Source of the DNA: Verrucomicrobiia bacterium
GTDB taxonomy: Bacteria > Verrucomicrobiota > Verrucomicrobiia > Verrucomicrobiales > Akkermansiaceae
Reading direction: 5' to 3'
Length of the DNA stretch: 55,918 nucleotides
Assembly: GCA_030430455.1 (NCBI GenBank)
Contig: JAUIJB010000017.1
Coordinates: 1-55,918 of the forward strand
The position numbers were made by a program, and so were the translations under genes. How positions within the stretch are numbered: position 1 is the first letter of the stretch; each line of letters opens with the position of its first letter. Of the stretch, positions 37,774 through 46,935 are shown in pieces. The notes beneath the pieces are model-generated. The model had not been told where the DNA came from and did no database searches. It was given only the letters and a program-made list of their open reading frames with translations.

Positions 37774-38127
37774 ATGACTCCCCTGCCCGACCCCGCCCAA
37801 GGCCTCGAGGTCGACGTGCGCCTGGTCGAGTCGCTCGCCGCCGGGATCGCCGCGGGCGAGGTCCAGCTGGTCGATTGCCGCGAGGAGGACGAGTGGCGCT
37901 TCAACCACCTGCCCGGCGCCCGCTGGGTGCCGCTGTCGTCCTTCGAGACCGGCGCGGCCGGGCTGATCGACGACGGTCGCCCGGTGGTCGTCTACTGCCA
38001 CCACGGCATGCGCTCGATGCGCGCCACCACCTGGCTGCGCAGCCGGGGGCTCGACCGGGCCTGGTCGATGGCCGGGGGCATCGACGAGTGGTCGCGCCGG
38101 GTCGACCCGGAGGTTCCGACCTACTGA
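37774..38127 (+). CDS. Rhodanese-domain sulfurtransferase
   Basis: 117-residue single rhodanese domain. It has LVDCREEDEWRFNHLPGARW near the start and the active loop VVYCHHGMRS with Cys 75. It transfers sulfane sulfur or acts as a phosphatase-like binding module. The loop C-H-H-G-M-R-S is common in stand-alone cytoplasmic members. No signal peptide. It lies 29 bp after the L,D-transpeptidase and 5 bp before dtd, suggesting a short operon. Confidence 0.88.
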   Translation: MTPLPDPAQGLEVDVRLVESLAAGIAAGEVQLVDCREEDEWRFNHLPGARWVPLSSFETGAAGLIDDGRPVVVYCHHGMRSMRATTWLRSRGLDRAWSMAGGIDEWSRRVDPEVPTY

Positions 38128-38132
38128 GCGGC

Positions 38133-38585
38133 ATGCGGGCCGTTCTCCAGCGGGTCTCCCGGGCCGAGGTCGTCATCGACGGCGAGGGGGTGGCCGCGGC
38201 CGGCCCCGGCCTGCTGGTGCTGCTGGGAATCGAGGCGGCCGACGACGAGGCCGACGTCCGTTGGCTGGCCGGCAAGGTCGCCCGCATGAGGATCTTCGCC
38301 GACGACGGCGGGAAGATGAACCTCGGCCTCGCCGAGGCGGGCGGCGACGCGATCGTGGTCAGCCAGTTCACCCTCCACGCCTCAACCCGCAAGGGCAACC
38401 GGCCGTCGTTCCTCCGCGCCGCGCCGCCGGACCACTCCGAGCCGCTCTACGAGGCATTCTGCGCGGCGCTCGAGGACGAGCTCGGCAAGCCGGTCGGCCG
38501 CGGCCGCTTTGGCGCCGACATGAAGGTCGCGCTGACCAACGACGGCCCGGTGACCATCGTCATCGACTCGCGCGCCCGCGAGTGA
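38133..38585 (+). CDS. dtd: D-aminoacyl-tRNA deacylase
   Basis: 150 residues, the full family length. It begins MRAVLQRVSRAEVVIDGE, has the conserved SQFTLHASTRKGNRPSF and the Gly-cisPro specificity loop NDGPVTIVIDS. It removes D-amino acids (and glycine from tRNA-Ala) from mischarged tRNAs. The start at ATG 38133 lies 5 bp after the rhodanese stop. The reading frame and both motifs are intact. Confidence 0.95.
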   Translation: MRAVLQRVSRAEVVIDGEGVAAAGPGLLVLLGIEAADDEADVRWLAGKVARMRIFADDGGKMNLGLAEAGGDAIVVSQFTLHASTRKGNRPSFLRAAPPDHSEPLYEAFCAALEDELGKPVGRGRFGADMKVALTNDGPVTIVIDSRARE

Positions 38586-38707
38586 ACGGCGGCGGCGGGA
38601 AGCATCGGGTGGCGTCCCGGTCCCGCGGCCGATCCTGCAGGTCGCTGGTGGATCGCCGGACCATCCACACTCCACGGGCAAGGTGGCGCCGCGAAGTGTC
38701 CATCGAC

Positions 38708-39025
38708 TTACCGCTCGAACCTATCTTTGGGGCGAGCTGTTGCTGGCATCACCAGTGAGCCTTCGACAAACTGGTGGATCAGACCAGAGATCAGCGTCTG
38801 GTAGGGGAGGCCGAGCTCCGCCGCGCGGCGCTTTAGACCGAGGAGGTCGTGATCACTCAGCCGAATATTGATGCGTTGGTTCTTCTTGAGAGTAGTCTGA
38901 GCGGCATCGACAAAGATCGCTCGCTCCTCATCGGTTGGTTCTCTCGGCTGAAGTAGATCCTGATCGATGGCTCGAAGCAGCTCCTCTTCCTCCGCATCAA
39001 GGGGAATCTGACTTGGATTCTTCAT
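38708..39025 (-). CDS. BrnA/CopG-type antitoxin
   Basis: 105 residues. The N-terminal half is acidic and likely toxin-binding (LDAEEEELLRAIDQDLL). The C-terminal half is a ribbon-helix-helix DNA-binding domain (QRINIRLSDHDLLGLKRRAA, then LGLPYQTLISGLIHQF). This layout fits antitoxins that pair with BrnT-like ribonucleases and repress their own operon. It follows the toxin gene and overlaps its end by 29 bp. Notably lower G+C than the flanking genes suggests recent acquisition. Confidence 0.82.
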   Translation of the reverse strand: MKNPSQIPLDAEEEELLRAIDQDLLQPREPTDEERAIFVDAAQTTLKKNQRINIRLSDHDLLGLKRRAAELGLPYQTLISGLIHQFVEGSLVMPATARPKDRFER

Positions 39026-39284
39026 GGAATCTCTTGGTTGCTTTGCGATCCGGAAAGGCCGTCTTGAGGAAGACTACTTCTCCGGTCCCAATTGCAGGGA
39101 CCAAATAGATGTAATCGTCGATCAGGACGTAGAGGATCTTTTGGGTTGGATACTTCTCGGAGTTGAAATGGTCTTCAATCTTCCATAGATGACCGGCCTC
39201 GATGTGGGTGACCACGGTCTCGAACGTGATTCCCCGCCTTTCACGGAGCAGCGCGTTCTTCTCGGGGTTCCACTCAAAGCGCAC
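38997..39284 (-). CDS. BrnT-like toxin (ribonuclease fold)
   Basis: 95 residues from GTG 39284. The start FEWNPEKNALLRERRGITFE is typical of BrnT family proteins (FEWDxxKxxxNxxKHGxxFE), and TAFPDRKATKRFHEE matches the usual C-terminal R-K-A-T motif. The middle (HFNSEKYPTQKILYVLIDDY) is more diverged. An alternative GTG start at 39311 would put nine extra residues upstream, but a 13-bp palindrome lies between the two starts, so the inner start leaves the palindrome free as an operator. The pair likely forms a type II toxin-antitoxin module. Confidence 0.75.
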   Translation of the reverse strand: MRFEWNPEKNALLRERRGITFETVVTHIEAGHLWKIEDHFNSEKYPTQKILYVLIDDYIYLVPAIGTGEVVFLKTAFPDRKATKRFHEESKSDSP

Positions 39285-39297
39285 GCGTGGCAAGGTA

Positions 39298-39310
39298 TGC
39301 CTAATAGGCA
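39298..39310. promoter_or_regulatory. Palindrome upstream of toxin-antitoxin genes, candidate operator
   Basis: TGCCTAATAGGCA is a perfect 6-bp inverted repeat around one base, 14 bp upstream of the chosen toxin start. A ribbon-helix-helix antitoxin is expected to bind such a site. A weak -35-like TTGTTT lies just upstream on the minus strand. The remaining gap to 39477 contains only a 39-codon open stretch (39336-39455, minus) that might be a gene remnant. Confidence 0.5.
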
Positions 39311-39477
39311 CACAAACAAGCAGGTTTTTCCTCCGCTAGCAGCCTTCTGGCGGGATTCCTCGACTCGGAGCGGGATGAAGGACCGCTTCACGCCTCCGCA
39401 CCTCGACGGGCTCCGGCTCCAGCCGCCCATCCGCCAGGGTCTCCGAGACCACCACCGCGCCCCCGGGCGAAGGAGGA

Positions 39478-40719
39478 CTACTCCTTGATCCGGATCGAGG
39501 TGCCGCAGAAGGTGCAGTTGAACCAGCGGAAGGTCAGCACGTGGAGGGCGAGCGGAACAATGTGGCCGAGCCCGGGGATGTGGTGGGCCTTCTTGTTCTT
39601 GAGGCACTGGCGGGGCATCAGCACGCGCTGGCCGCAGACGCGGCACTTCACCCGCGCGCTGACCACCAGGTAGAGCACGCCGAACACCGGCACCAGCGCG
39701 GGCACCACCACCTGCCACGCCGGGAAGCCCGACTCGCCCCCGTCCGAGCCGGCGCCGAGCGCGAGCATCACCGCGGCCACCATTGCGACCGGAACCACCA
39801 GGCACAGCAGGAGGAAGATCAGGGCACCGAACCAGACGAGAACCGGACGGTCGTGCAGCACGCCGCGGATAAAGCGCCGCGAGTTGGGATCCTTGCCGCG
39901 ATTGGTCTCCGGGCGTGCGGTGCGCAGCAGGTTGAGGCGCTCCTCGCGCTCGTTGTCCGGCTCCTCCGTCCGCTCCGGCTTGGGCGCCTCGGGGTCGTGG
40001 AACTCGTCGACCGAGCGCAGGCGCGAGACGTCGAGCTCGCGCTTCGGCGCCTCGACCTGCTCGGCCCGCTTCACCGCGTGGGACGTGCTGCGCCGCCTCG
40101 GCTCGGTTCGCGGCGGTGACTCGTTCTTCGGCAGGCCCGCCACGATCCGGACGTCGAGGTCGCCGCTGGCGCGGTTGAGGACGGGTGCGGCGGGGATCTC
40201 CGCCGGGGCGATCCCGCGCTCCGCCAGCATCCGGTTGGGCAGCGGAATCGCCACCGGGGAGCGGTCGATCATCTCGCGGACCTCCGGCTCGGCCTCATAG
40301 TTGACCGGGCCGCTGTCGATCGGCGCCACCGCGGGCTCGTCCGGCACCTCGTCGGCCACCGCGATGTCTCCATCGTCGCCACGGTCGGCCCCCTCGCGGC
40401 CTTCACTTTGCGCGGGATCCTCGATCCCATCAGTGAACTCGGCGACCTCCGGGGATGGATCCTTCCCGTCCAGGTCGGCGAAGGTCTCCGCCTCCGGCGC
40501 CAGGCCCAGCTCCTCGCAAGCGGCTTCGATCCATGCCAGCACCGCCTCCCTGCCCGGAGTCTCGGCGGCGATCGCCAGCATCGCGTTGGCCTTGCTGACC
40601 TCGGCCAGCAGCTCGTCGGCATCGGCCTTGGCCAGCTCGCGCGGGTCGATCCACCCCGCGGCCTCCAGCAACTCGCGGTCGGAGTCGGAGAGGATGGCGA
40701 TGGAATCAAGGCTCGGCAT
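39478..40719 (-). CDS. Large membrane protein with DUF4332-like N-terminus and C-terminal zinc ribbon
   Basis: 413 residues. Residues 10-75 (SDRELLEAAGWIDPRELAKA and ADELLAEVSKANAMLAI) look like the helix-hairpin segment of DUF4332. A long disordered acidic and then basic linker spans about 85-290. Two membrane helices follow (about 300-325 and 335-355). The end has CRVCGQRVLMPRQCLKNKKA and FNCTFCGT, giving paired Cys knuckles plus HHIPGLGH. I see no enzyme motif. It is probably an inner-membrane adaptor with cytoplasmic ends; function unknown. It lies downstream of valS on the same strand with a 63-bp gap. Confidence 0.7.
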   Translation of the reverse strand: MPSLDSIAILSDSDRELLEAAGWIDPRELAKADADELLAEVSKANAMLAIAAETPGREAVLAWIEAACEELGLAPEAETFADLDGKDPSPEVAEFTDGIEDPAQSEGREGADRGDDGDIAVADEVPDEPAVAPIDSGPVNYEAEPEVREMIDRSPVAIPLPNRMLAERGIAPAEIPAAPVLNRASGDLDVRIVAGLPKNESPPRTEPRRRSTSHAVKRAEQVEAPKRELDVSRLRSVDEFHDPEAPKPERTEEPDNEREERLNLLRTARPETNRGKDPNSRRFIRGVLHDRPVLVWFGALIFLLLCLVVPVAMVAAVMLALGAGSDGGESGFPAWQVVVPALVPVFGVLYLVVSARVKCRVCGQRVLMPRQCLKNKKAHHIPGLGHIVPLALHVLTFRWFNCTFCGTSIRIKE

Positions 40720-40782
40720 TGTCGGGCACGGGCGGCGCGGGAATGCGCCATCAATAGGGGCCGCAAGCAGGCAGGCAAGCCA

Positions 40783-43467
<2,685 letters not shown>

Positions 43468-43560
43468 GGCGGCGCCGGGGATGCCAGAGGGGGCGCGGTT
43501 TGTAAAGGCACCGCGGAAGGCCGATTCTCCGGGGTCTCCGCGGGGGAGAATCGCCCCGCC

Positions 43561-43681
43561 CGGACCGGTCGACCGCAAGCTTCACCGGGGGCCCGGCCAG
43601 CGCCCGCTGCCGAGCCGGAAAAGAGGGCCGCAAAACAGGGCCCGAAACAGGGAGAGGGAGGGCCCTAGGCGCGGACCGGTC
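43561..43681. repeat. Two copies of CGGACCGGTC bracketing a GC-rich stretch upstream of valS
   Basis: CGGACCGGTC occurs at 43561-43570 and 43672-43681. Because its core GACCGGTC is self-complementary, the copies are both direct and inverted repeats and could close a 120-nt RNA domain. Inside lie AGGGCCC and GGGCCCT, which can also pair. No ORF with sensible codons is present between valS and the terminator. Confidence 0.5.
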
Positions 43682-43766
43682 AAACCACCGCCGACGACCT
43701 GACGAAACTTGGCGGACCCTGCCGAAACCTGGAGGAAAACGGCAGACCCTGGCGCCCCCCCGGGCC

Positions 43767-43840
43767 GAAAAGAAAGGAGGCCCGACCGATATCCCCTGGG
43801 AAAAACCCAAAAAACCCAGGGGAGTCTCGATCGGGCCTCC
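43767..43840 (-). terminator. Strong nested intrinsic terminator upstream of valS, minus strand
   Basis: An outer stem pairs GGAGGCCCGA (43776-43785) with TCGGGCCTCC (43831-43840), and an inner stem pairs CCCCTGGG (43793-43800) with CCCAGGGG (43815-43822). On the minus strand it is followed by TTTCTTTTC (43775 down to 43767). It faces the valS direction, 300 nt before the valS start. The plus strand has no U-run after it. Confidence 0.75.
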
Positions 43841-43944
43841 CGCCTCCAGGAACGACCTGTTGGCGAAAACCCTGAATTTGACGATTCTTGCGAATCTTTA
43901 CGTAGTTGTAAACGCCACGAAGGGATTATTTGTTTCCATTTTTC
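43767..43944 (-). ncRNA. Candidate leader or small RNA upstream of valS
   Basis: A transcript from the promoter at 43951-43979 to the terminator would be about 178 nt. In it GATTC-GCAA-GAATC (minus strand, 43896 to 43883) forms a hairpin with a GNRA loop. TGGCG/CGCCA (43861-43865 with 43913-43917) can enclose it, and CCCT/AGGG (43870-43873 with 43921-43924) would cross that pair to make a pseudoknot. A 13-codon ORF (43939 to 43898, METNNPFVAFTTT) overlaps one arm. This is either a valS attenuator/riboswitch or a free small RNA. I cannot match it to a known class; no T-box features are seen. Confidence 0.4.
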
Positions 43945-43950
43945 GGTCCG

Positions 43951-43979
43951 ATTCTAACGATTTCCGGGCACCCAAGCAA
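43951..43979 (-). promoter_or_regulatory. Sigma70-like promoter reading toward valS
   Basis: On the minus strand, TTGCTT (43979-43974) and TAGAAT (43956-43951) are separated by exactly 17 bp; TAGAAT matches TATAAT at five of six places. The predicted start is near 43944. It lies in a distinctly AT-rich patch of the divergent gap between valS and the plus-strand gene at 44028. This is the best promoter-like sequence I see in the window. Confidence 0.55.
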
Positions 43980-44027
43980 AATTCTCCGGTTTTTCGCCAA
44001 TTTTTGGCTTTTGTGCCCTGTCCGACC

Positions 44028-44519
44028 ATGTCCCTGCAGCCGACACCTCCCCAGCTTTTCGACGACTTCGAGGCCGGCCGGATCACCCGGGCGCAGCTTC
44101 ACGCCGGCATGGCCTTCCACGCCCGGACCCTGGTGGAGGAGATCATCGAGACCTCGGAGAACCCGGTGGCGGCGTGGTGGGACACCATGCTGGCACGGCG
44201 CGCGGCCAAGCGTCTGACGGCGCGCCACGGCGAGTGGCGGATCCGCCACCTGCTTCATGCCCTCTCCGAGGTGGACGATTTCGAGCCCTCCCACCTGCTG
44301 TGGAACGCGCTCCACCCGGATGTCCCGCTGTTCTGCTTCTTCCGGATGCGCCGCGAGCCGGTCTTCCGGCTGACCAAGATCGAGCGCGGCCCCGGGGTGC
44401 TGCGCCTGAGAGTCGAGCACGGCGCCGCCGGCACCCGCGCCGAGCAACAGGACTTCCTGATGCTGCACCGCGGCCGCGGCTTCGTCGCCGAGCGGCTCCA
44501 TTGCCACCGCGACGGCTAG
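44028..44519 (+). CDS. Conserved-looking hypothetical protein
   Basis: 163 residues, soluble, with no signal peptide. It opens MSLQPTPPQLFDDFEAGRIT and contains VEEIIETSENPVAAWWDTML and HLLHALSEVDDFEPSHLLWN, which look like packed helices, then an Arg-rich beta part (FRLTKIERGPGVLRLRVEHG). No family is recognised. I preferred ATG 44028 over the frame's upstream start at 43860, because residues before it are AT-rich-encoded, hydrophobic and overlap the promoter region. The gene converges with the YlbF-like gene across a 53-bp gap. Confidence 0.65.
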   Translation: MSLQPTPPQLFDDFEAGRITRAQLHAGMAFHARTLVEEIIETSENPVAAWWDTMLARRAAKRLTARHGEWRIRHLLHALSEVDDFEPSHLLWNALHPDVPLFCFFRMRREPVFRLTKIERGPGVLRLRVEHGAAGTRAEQQDFLMLHRGRGFVAERLHCHRDG

Positions 44520-44572
44520 CCACCGCCGAGCCTGGAGCCTGGAGCTTGGGAACGGGGCGGATTCTCCGTGCT

Positions 44573-45004
44573 TCAGCCGCAACCGCAGCCTCCGCCGCCG
44601 CTGCCTCCGCAGCAGCCACTCTCGGCGGCGGCGAAGTCCTCGCCGGTCGGCACGCGGCCGAGCTCGAGGGTCATGCCGACATACTTCACGATCGAGCGCT
44701 GGAGCGTCTCCAGTTCGCCCTGGGCATCGAGGAAGTCGCGCGCCACGCCGTTCTTCATGAGCTCGTCGCGGGCCGACTCGAACTCGCGCACCTCGCTGTC
44801 GGCCAGCTCGATCCCGGCATGCTGCTTCTGGTGCAGCTCCTGGCCGCGCTCATGGACGCTCTGGTACATCGTCCGCGCGGTATCGTCGCCAAGGAACGCC
44901 TCGACCTTGGCCTGCAACTCGACGAAGTGCTCGTCGGAGGCAATGGCCTCGCACAGTTCGCGGGTTTTTCCCATCACGGCGGATTCCTCGGCGATCATCG
45001 ACAT
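44573..45004 (-). CDS. YlbF/YmcA-family protein with cysteine-rich C-terminal tail
   Basis: 143 residues. Residues 8-120 are helical and match the YlbF/DUF964 family (TRELCEAIASDEHFVELQAK, FESARDELMKNGVARDFLDA, LETLQRSIVKYVGMTLELG). The last 13 residues read CCGGSGGGGCGCG, with Cys at 131, 132, 140 and 142. In Bacillus the YlbF-YmcA-YaaT complex carries iron-sulfur clusters and steers RNase Y mRNA processing; here the tail could be a cluster or metal site. No YaaT gene is in the window. It lies alone, converging with the hypothetical gene and diverging from the glycosidase. Confidence 0.78.
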   Translation of the reverse strand: MSMIAEESAVMGKTRELCEAIASDEHFVELQAKVEAFLGDDTARTMYQSVHERGQELHQKQHAGIELADSEVREFESARDELMKNGVARDFLDAQGELETLQRSIVKYVGMTLELGRVPTGEDFAAAESGCCGGSGGGGCGCG

Positions 45005-45162
45005 GCGACTCCCCTACTTGGCTGCGGCCCGATTGGCAAACGCAAGGTCGGGAAATTGGGCCAAGTTTGCGGTTTTCAGGGCGTATCCATCCCAACAAGC
45101 TGAGTTTGCCGATGTCCGCCACCCGTCACCGCCGATTTTCCACCCCTCCGGTCCCTCCCTCC

Positions 45163-46743
45163 ATGCGGCCCGCCCTACTTCCATCCATCGCGCCCATCCT
45201 GCTCGCCCTGCTCGTGGTCCCGGCTGCGGCGCAGGTCCGCGAGTGGCGCTTCCCCGCGGTGGAGAAGCCGGTCGAGGCCGAGTTCGTCACCGAGAGCAAG
45301 GGCTACGTGGTCCTCCGTGGGGCCAACGGCACCAGCTTCGAGCTGCCGCTGGCCAACTTCAGCAAGGCCGACCGGCACTACATCCGGATCCGCACCACCG
45401 AGCCGGCGCAGCCGGGACCGTTGCAGGACCCCGGCAAGCCGGTCACCACGCGGAGCGGCTACCGACAGGAGGAAAATGAGGATGCCGGCGGCCGCCTGAT
45501 CGCCCCGCCGGCCGCCAGCGAGATCCACGTCAGCGGCGATGCCGCGTCCGATCCCCTCGCCGGCAGCACCATCCACTTCGAGCACGCCGACGGCTGGTTG
45601 TTCCTCGAGCGGATCAAGCCCTCGGTGGTCCTGCGCGAGCACCTCGGCCGGATCCTGGTCAACCACGCCCCCGCCGAGCCCGGGGTCAACCTGCGGGTCG
45701 TCGCCCACGCCCACGGCGCGGTGGTGATCCCCCACGGCCCCGACCATCCGGCGCTGGTCCTCCACGACGCGCCTGGCCTGGCGGGGAAGTCGACCGCGCT
45801 GAAGTGCCACGTCGCCTACGCCGGCGAGTCGCTCGACGCCACCGCCCGCGGCGCCCGCTCCCTCGTCCTCAAGCGCGGCTACATGGCGACCCTCGCCGCC
45901 AACGACAACGGCACCGGCGTGAGCCGCAACTACGTCGCCCAGGACCACGACGTGGTGATCAGGGAGCTGCCGGAGGGCCTCGACGGCCGGGTCGGCTTCG
46001 TCCGCGTGTTCCCGTGGCGCTGGACCAGCAAGAAGGGCATCGCCGCGCTCGACCCCGCCAAGCTCGACGCCGGCTGGCACTACAACTGGAACCTCAACCA
46101 GAACTCGACGCCCGACATCGAGTACGTCCCGATCAAGCAGAAGCGCTGGTGGCCCGGCCTCGACCAGGACTGGAAGGCGCGCGGCTCGCTGCACCTGCTC
46201 GGCTACAACGAGCCGGACCGCCCGGACCAGGCGAACATGAGCGTCGACGAGGCGATCCAGGGCTGGCCGGAACTCCAGGCGACCGGCCTGCGCCTCGGCT
46301 CGCCGGCGCCGTCCGACGGCGGCCTCGGCTGGCTCTACGAGTTCATGGACCGCGCCGACCGCGAGGGGCTGCGGGTCGACTTCGTCGCCGTGCACTACTA
46401 CCGCGCGGTCGCCGACCCGGGCAACGAGCGCGCCGCCGCCGACCAGTTCCGCAACTTCCTGCGCGGCATCCACGAGCGGACCAGGCGGCCGATCTGGATC
46501 ACCGAGTGGAACAACGGCGCCAACTGGACCAAGGCGCCGGACCCCAACGACAAGCAGCAGCGCGCGGCGATCCAGGCGATGATCGAAATGCTCGACGAGA
46601 CCCCCTGGGTCGAGCGCTACGCCCCCTACAACTGGGTCGAGCCCTGCCGCGAGCTGGTGCGCGACGGCGGCTCGCTGAGCCCGGCGGGCGAGGCCTTCCG
46701 CGACCAGCGCTCGCCGGTGTTTTTCCAGCAGCCGTCCTACTGA
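45163..46743 (+). CDS. Secreted SHD1-domain glycosyl hydrolase of the GH128/Asl1-like type
   Basis: 526 residues. A signal peptide (1-23, PILLALLVVPAAAQ) precedes an SHD1-like domain (25-76: REWRFPAVEKPVEAEFVTES and LPLANFSKADRHYI), a beta-rich central part, and a C-terminal (beta/alpha)8 barrel from about 285. GWHYNWNLNQNSTPDIEYVP, LLGYNEPDRPDQANMS with Glu 350, FVAVHYYR, and WITEWNNGANW with Glu 448 match the Glyco_hydro_cc (GH128) fold; the two Glu are the expected catalytic pair. Likely substrate is beta-1,3-glucan. Start at ATG 45163 gives the cleanest signal peptide; ATG 45112 is possible. Confidence 0.85.
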   Translation: MRPALLPSIAPILLALLVVPAAAQVREWRFPAVEKPVEAEFVTESKGYVVLRGANGTSFELPLANFSKADRHYIRIRTTEPAQPGPLQDPGKPVTTRSGYRQEENEDAGGRLIAPPAASEIHVSGDAASDPLAGSTIHFEHADGWLFLERIKPSVVLREHLGRILVNHAPAEPGVNLRVVAHAHGAVVIPHGPDHPALVLHDAPGLAGKSTALKCHVAYAGESLDATARGARSLVLKRGYMATLAANDNGTGVSRNYVAQDHDVVIRELPEGLDGRVGFVRVFPWRWTSKKGIAALDPAKLDAGWHYNWNLNQNSTPDIEYVPIKQKRWWPGLDQDWKARGSLHLLGYNEPDRPDQANMSVDEAIQGWPELQATGLRLGSPAPSDGGLGWLYEFMDRADREGLRVDFVAVHYYRAVADPGNERAAADQFRNFLRGIHERTRRPIWITEWNNGANWTKAPDPNDKQQRAAIQAMIEMLDETPWVERYAPYNWVEPCRELVRDGGSLSPAGEAFRDQRSPVFFQQPSY

Positions 46744-46842
46744 ATCGCCCGCCCCCCGCTGCGGCGGCGTCTCCCGGTTCCCCCGGGTGACTCATCCCGC
46801 TTCCGTCAAACAACCTGAAGCTCCCGGCATCGATGGATTGCC

Positions 46843-46888
46843 GCTGATTGCCACAGATGAATTCCAAAGATCTGCGACCATCTGCGGT
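46843..46888. repeat. Degenerate dispersed intergenic repeat, copy B
   Basis: The 192-bp gap between the glycosidase and trkH, which converge, contains CAGATGAATTC, GATCTGCG and ATCTGCGGT in the same order as copy A at 19149-19191. The similarity between two unrelated gaps is what supports calling them a repeat. No terminator hairpin with a U-run is visible in this gap. Confidence 0.45.
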
Positions 46889-46935
46889 CCCCCGCTCCGA
46901 CCCTGGTCGAGTCAGGCGGTTTCCTGGAACTCGTC

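Noticed and set aside
39336..39455. A 39-codon minus-strand open stretch between the toxin and the DUF4332-like gene
   Set aside because: Its first half has coding-like codons but it has no start context, family or conserved motif; possibly a gene remnant.
43468..43766. Known structural RNA (RNase P, tmRNA, SRP or 6S RNA) in the valS gap
   Set aside because: I looked for the conserved cores of these RNAs on both strands and found none.
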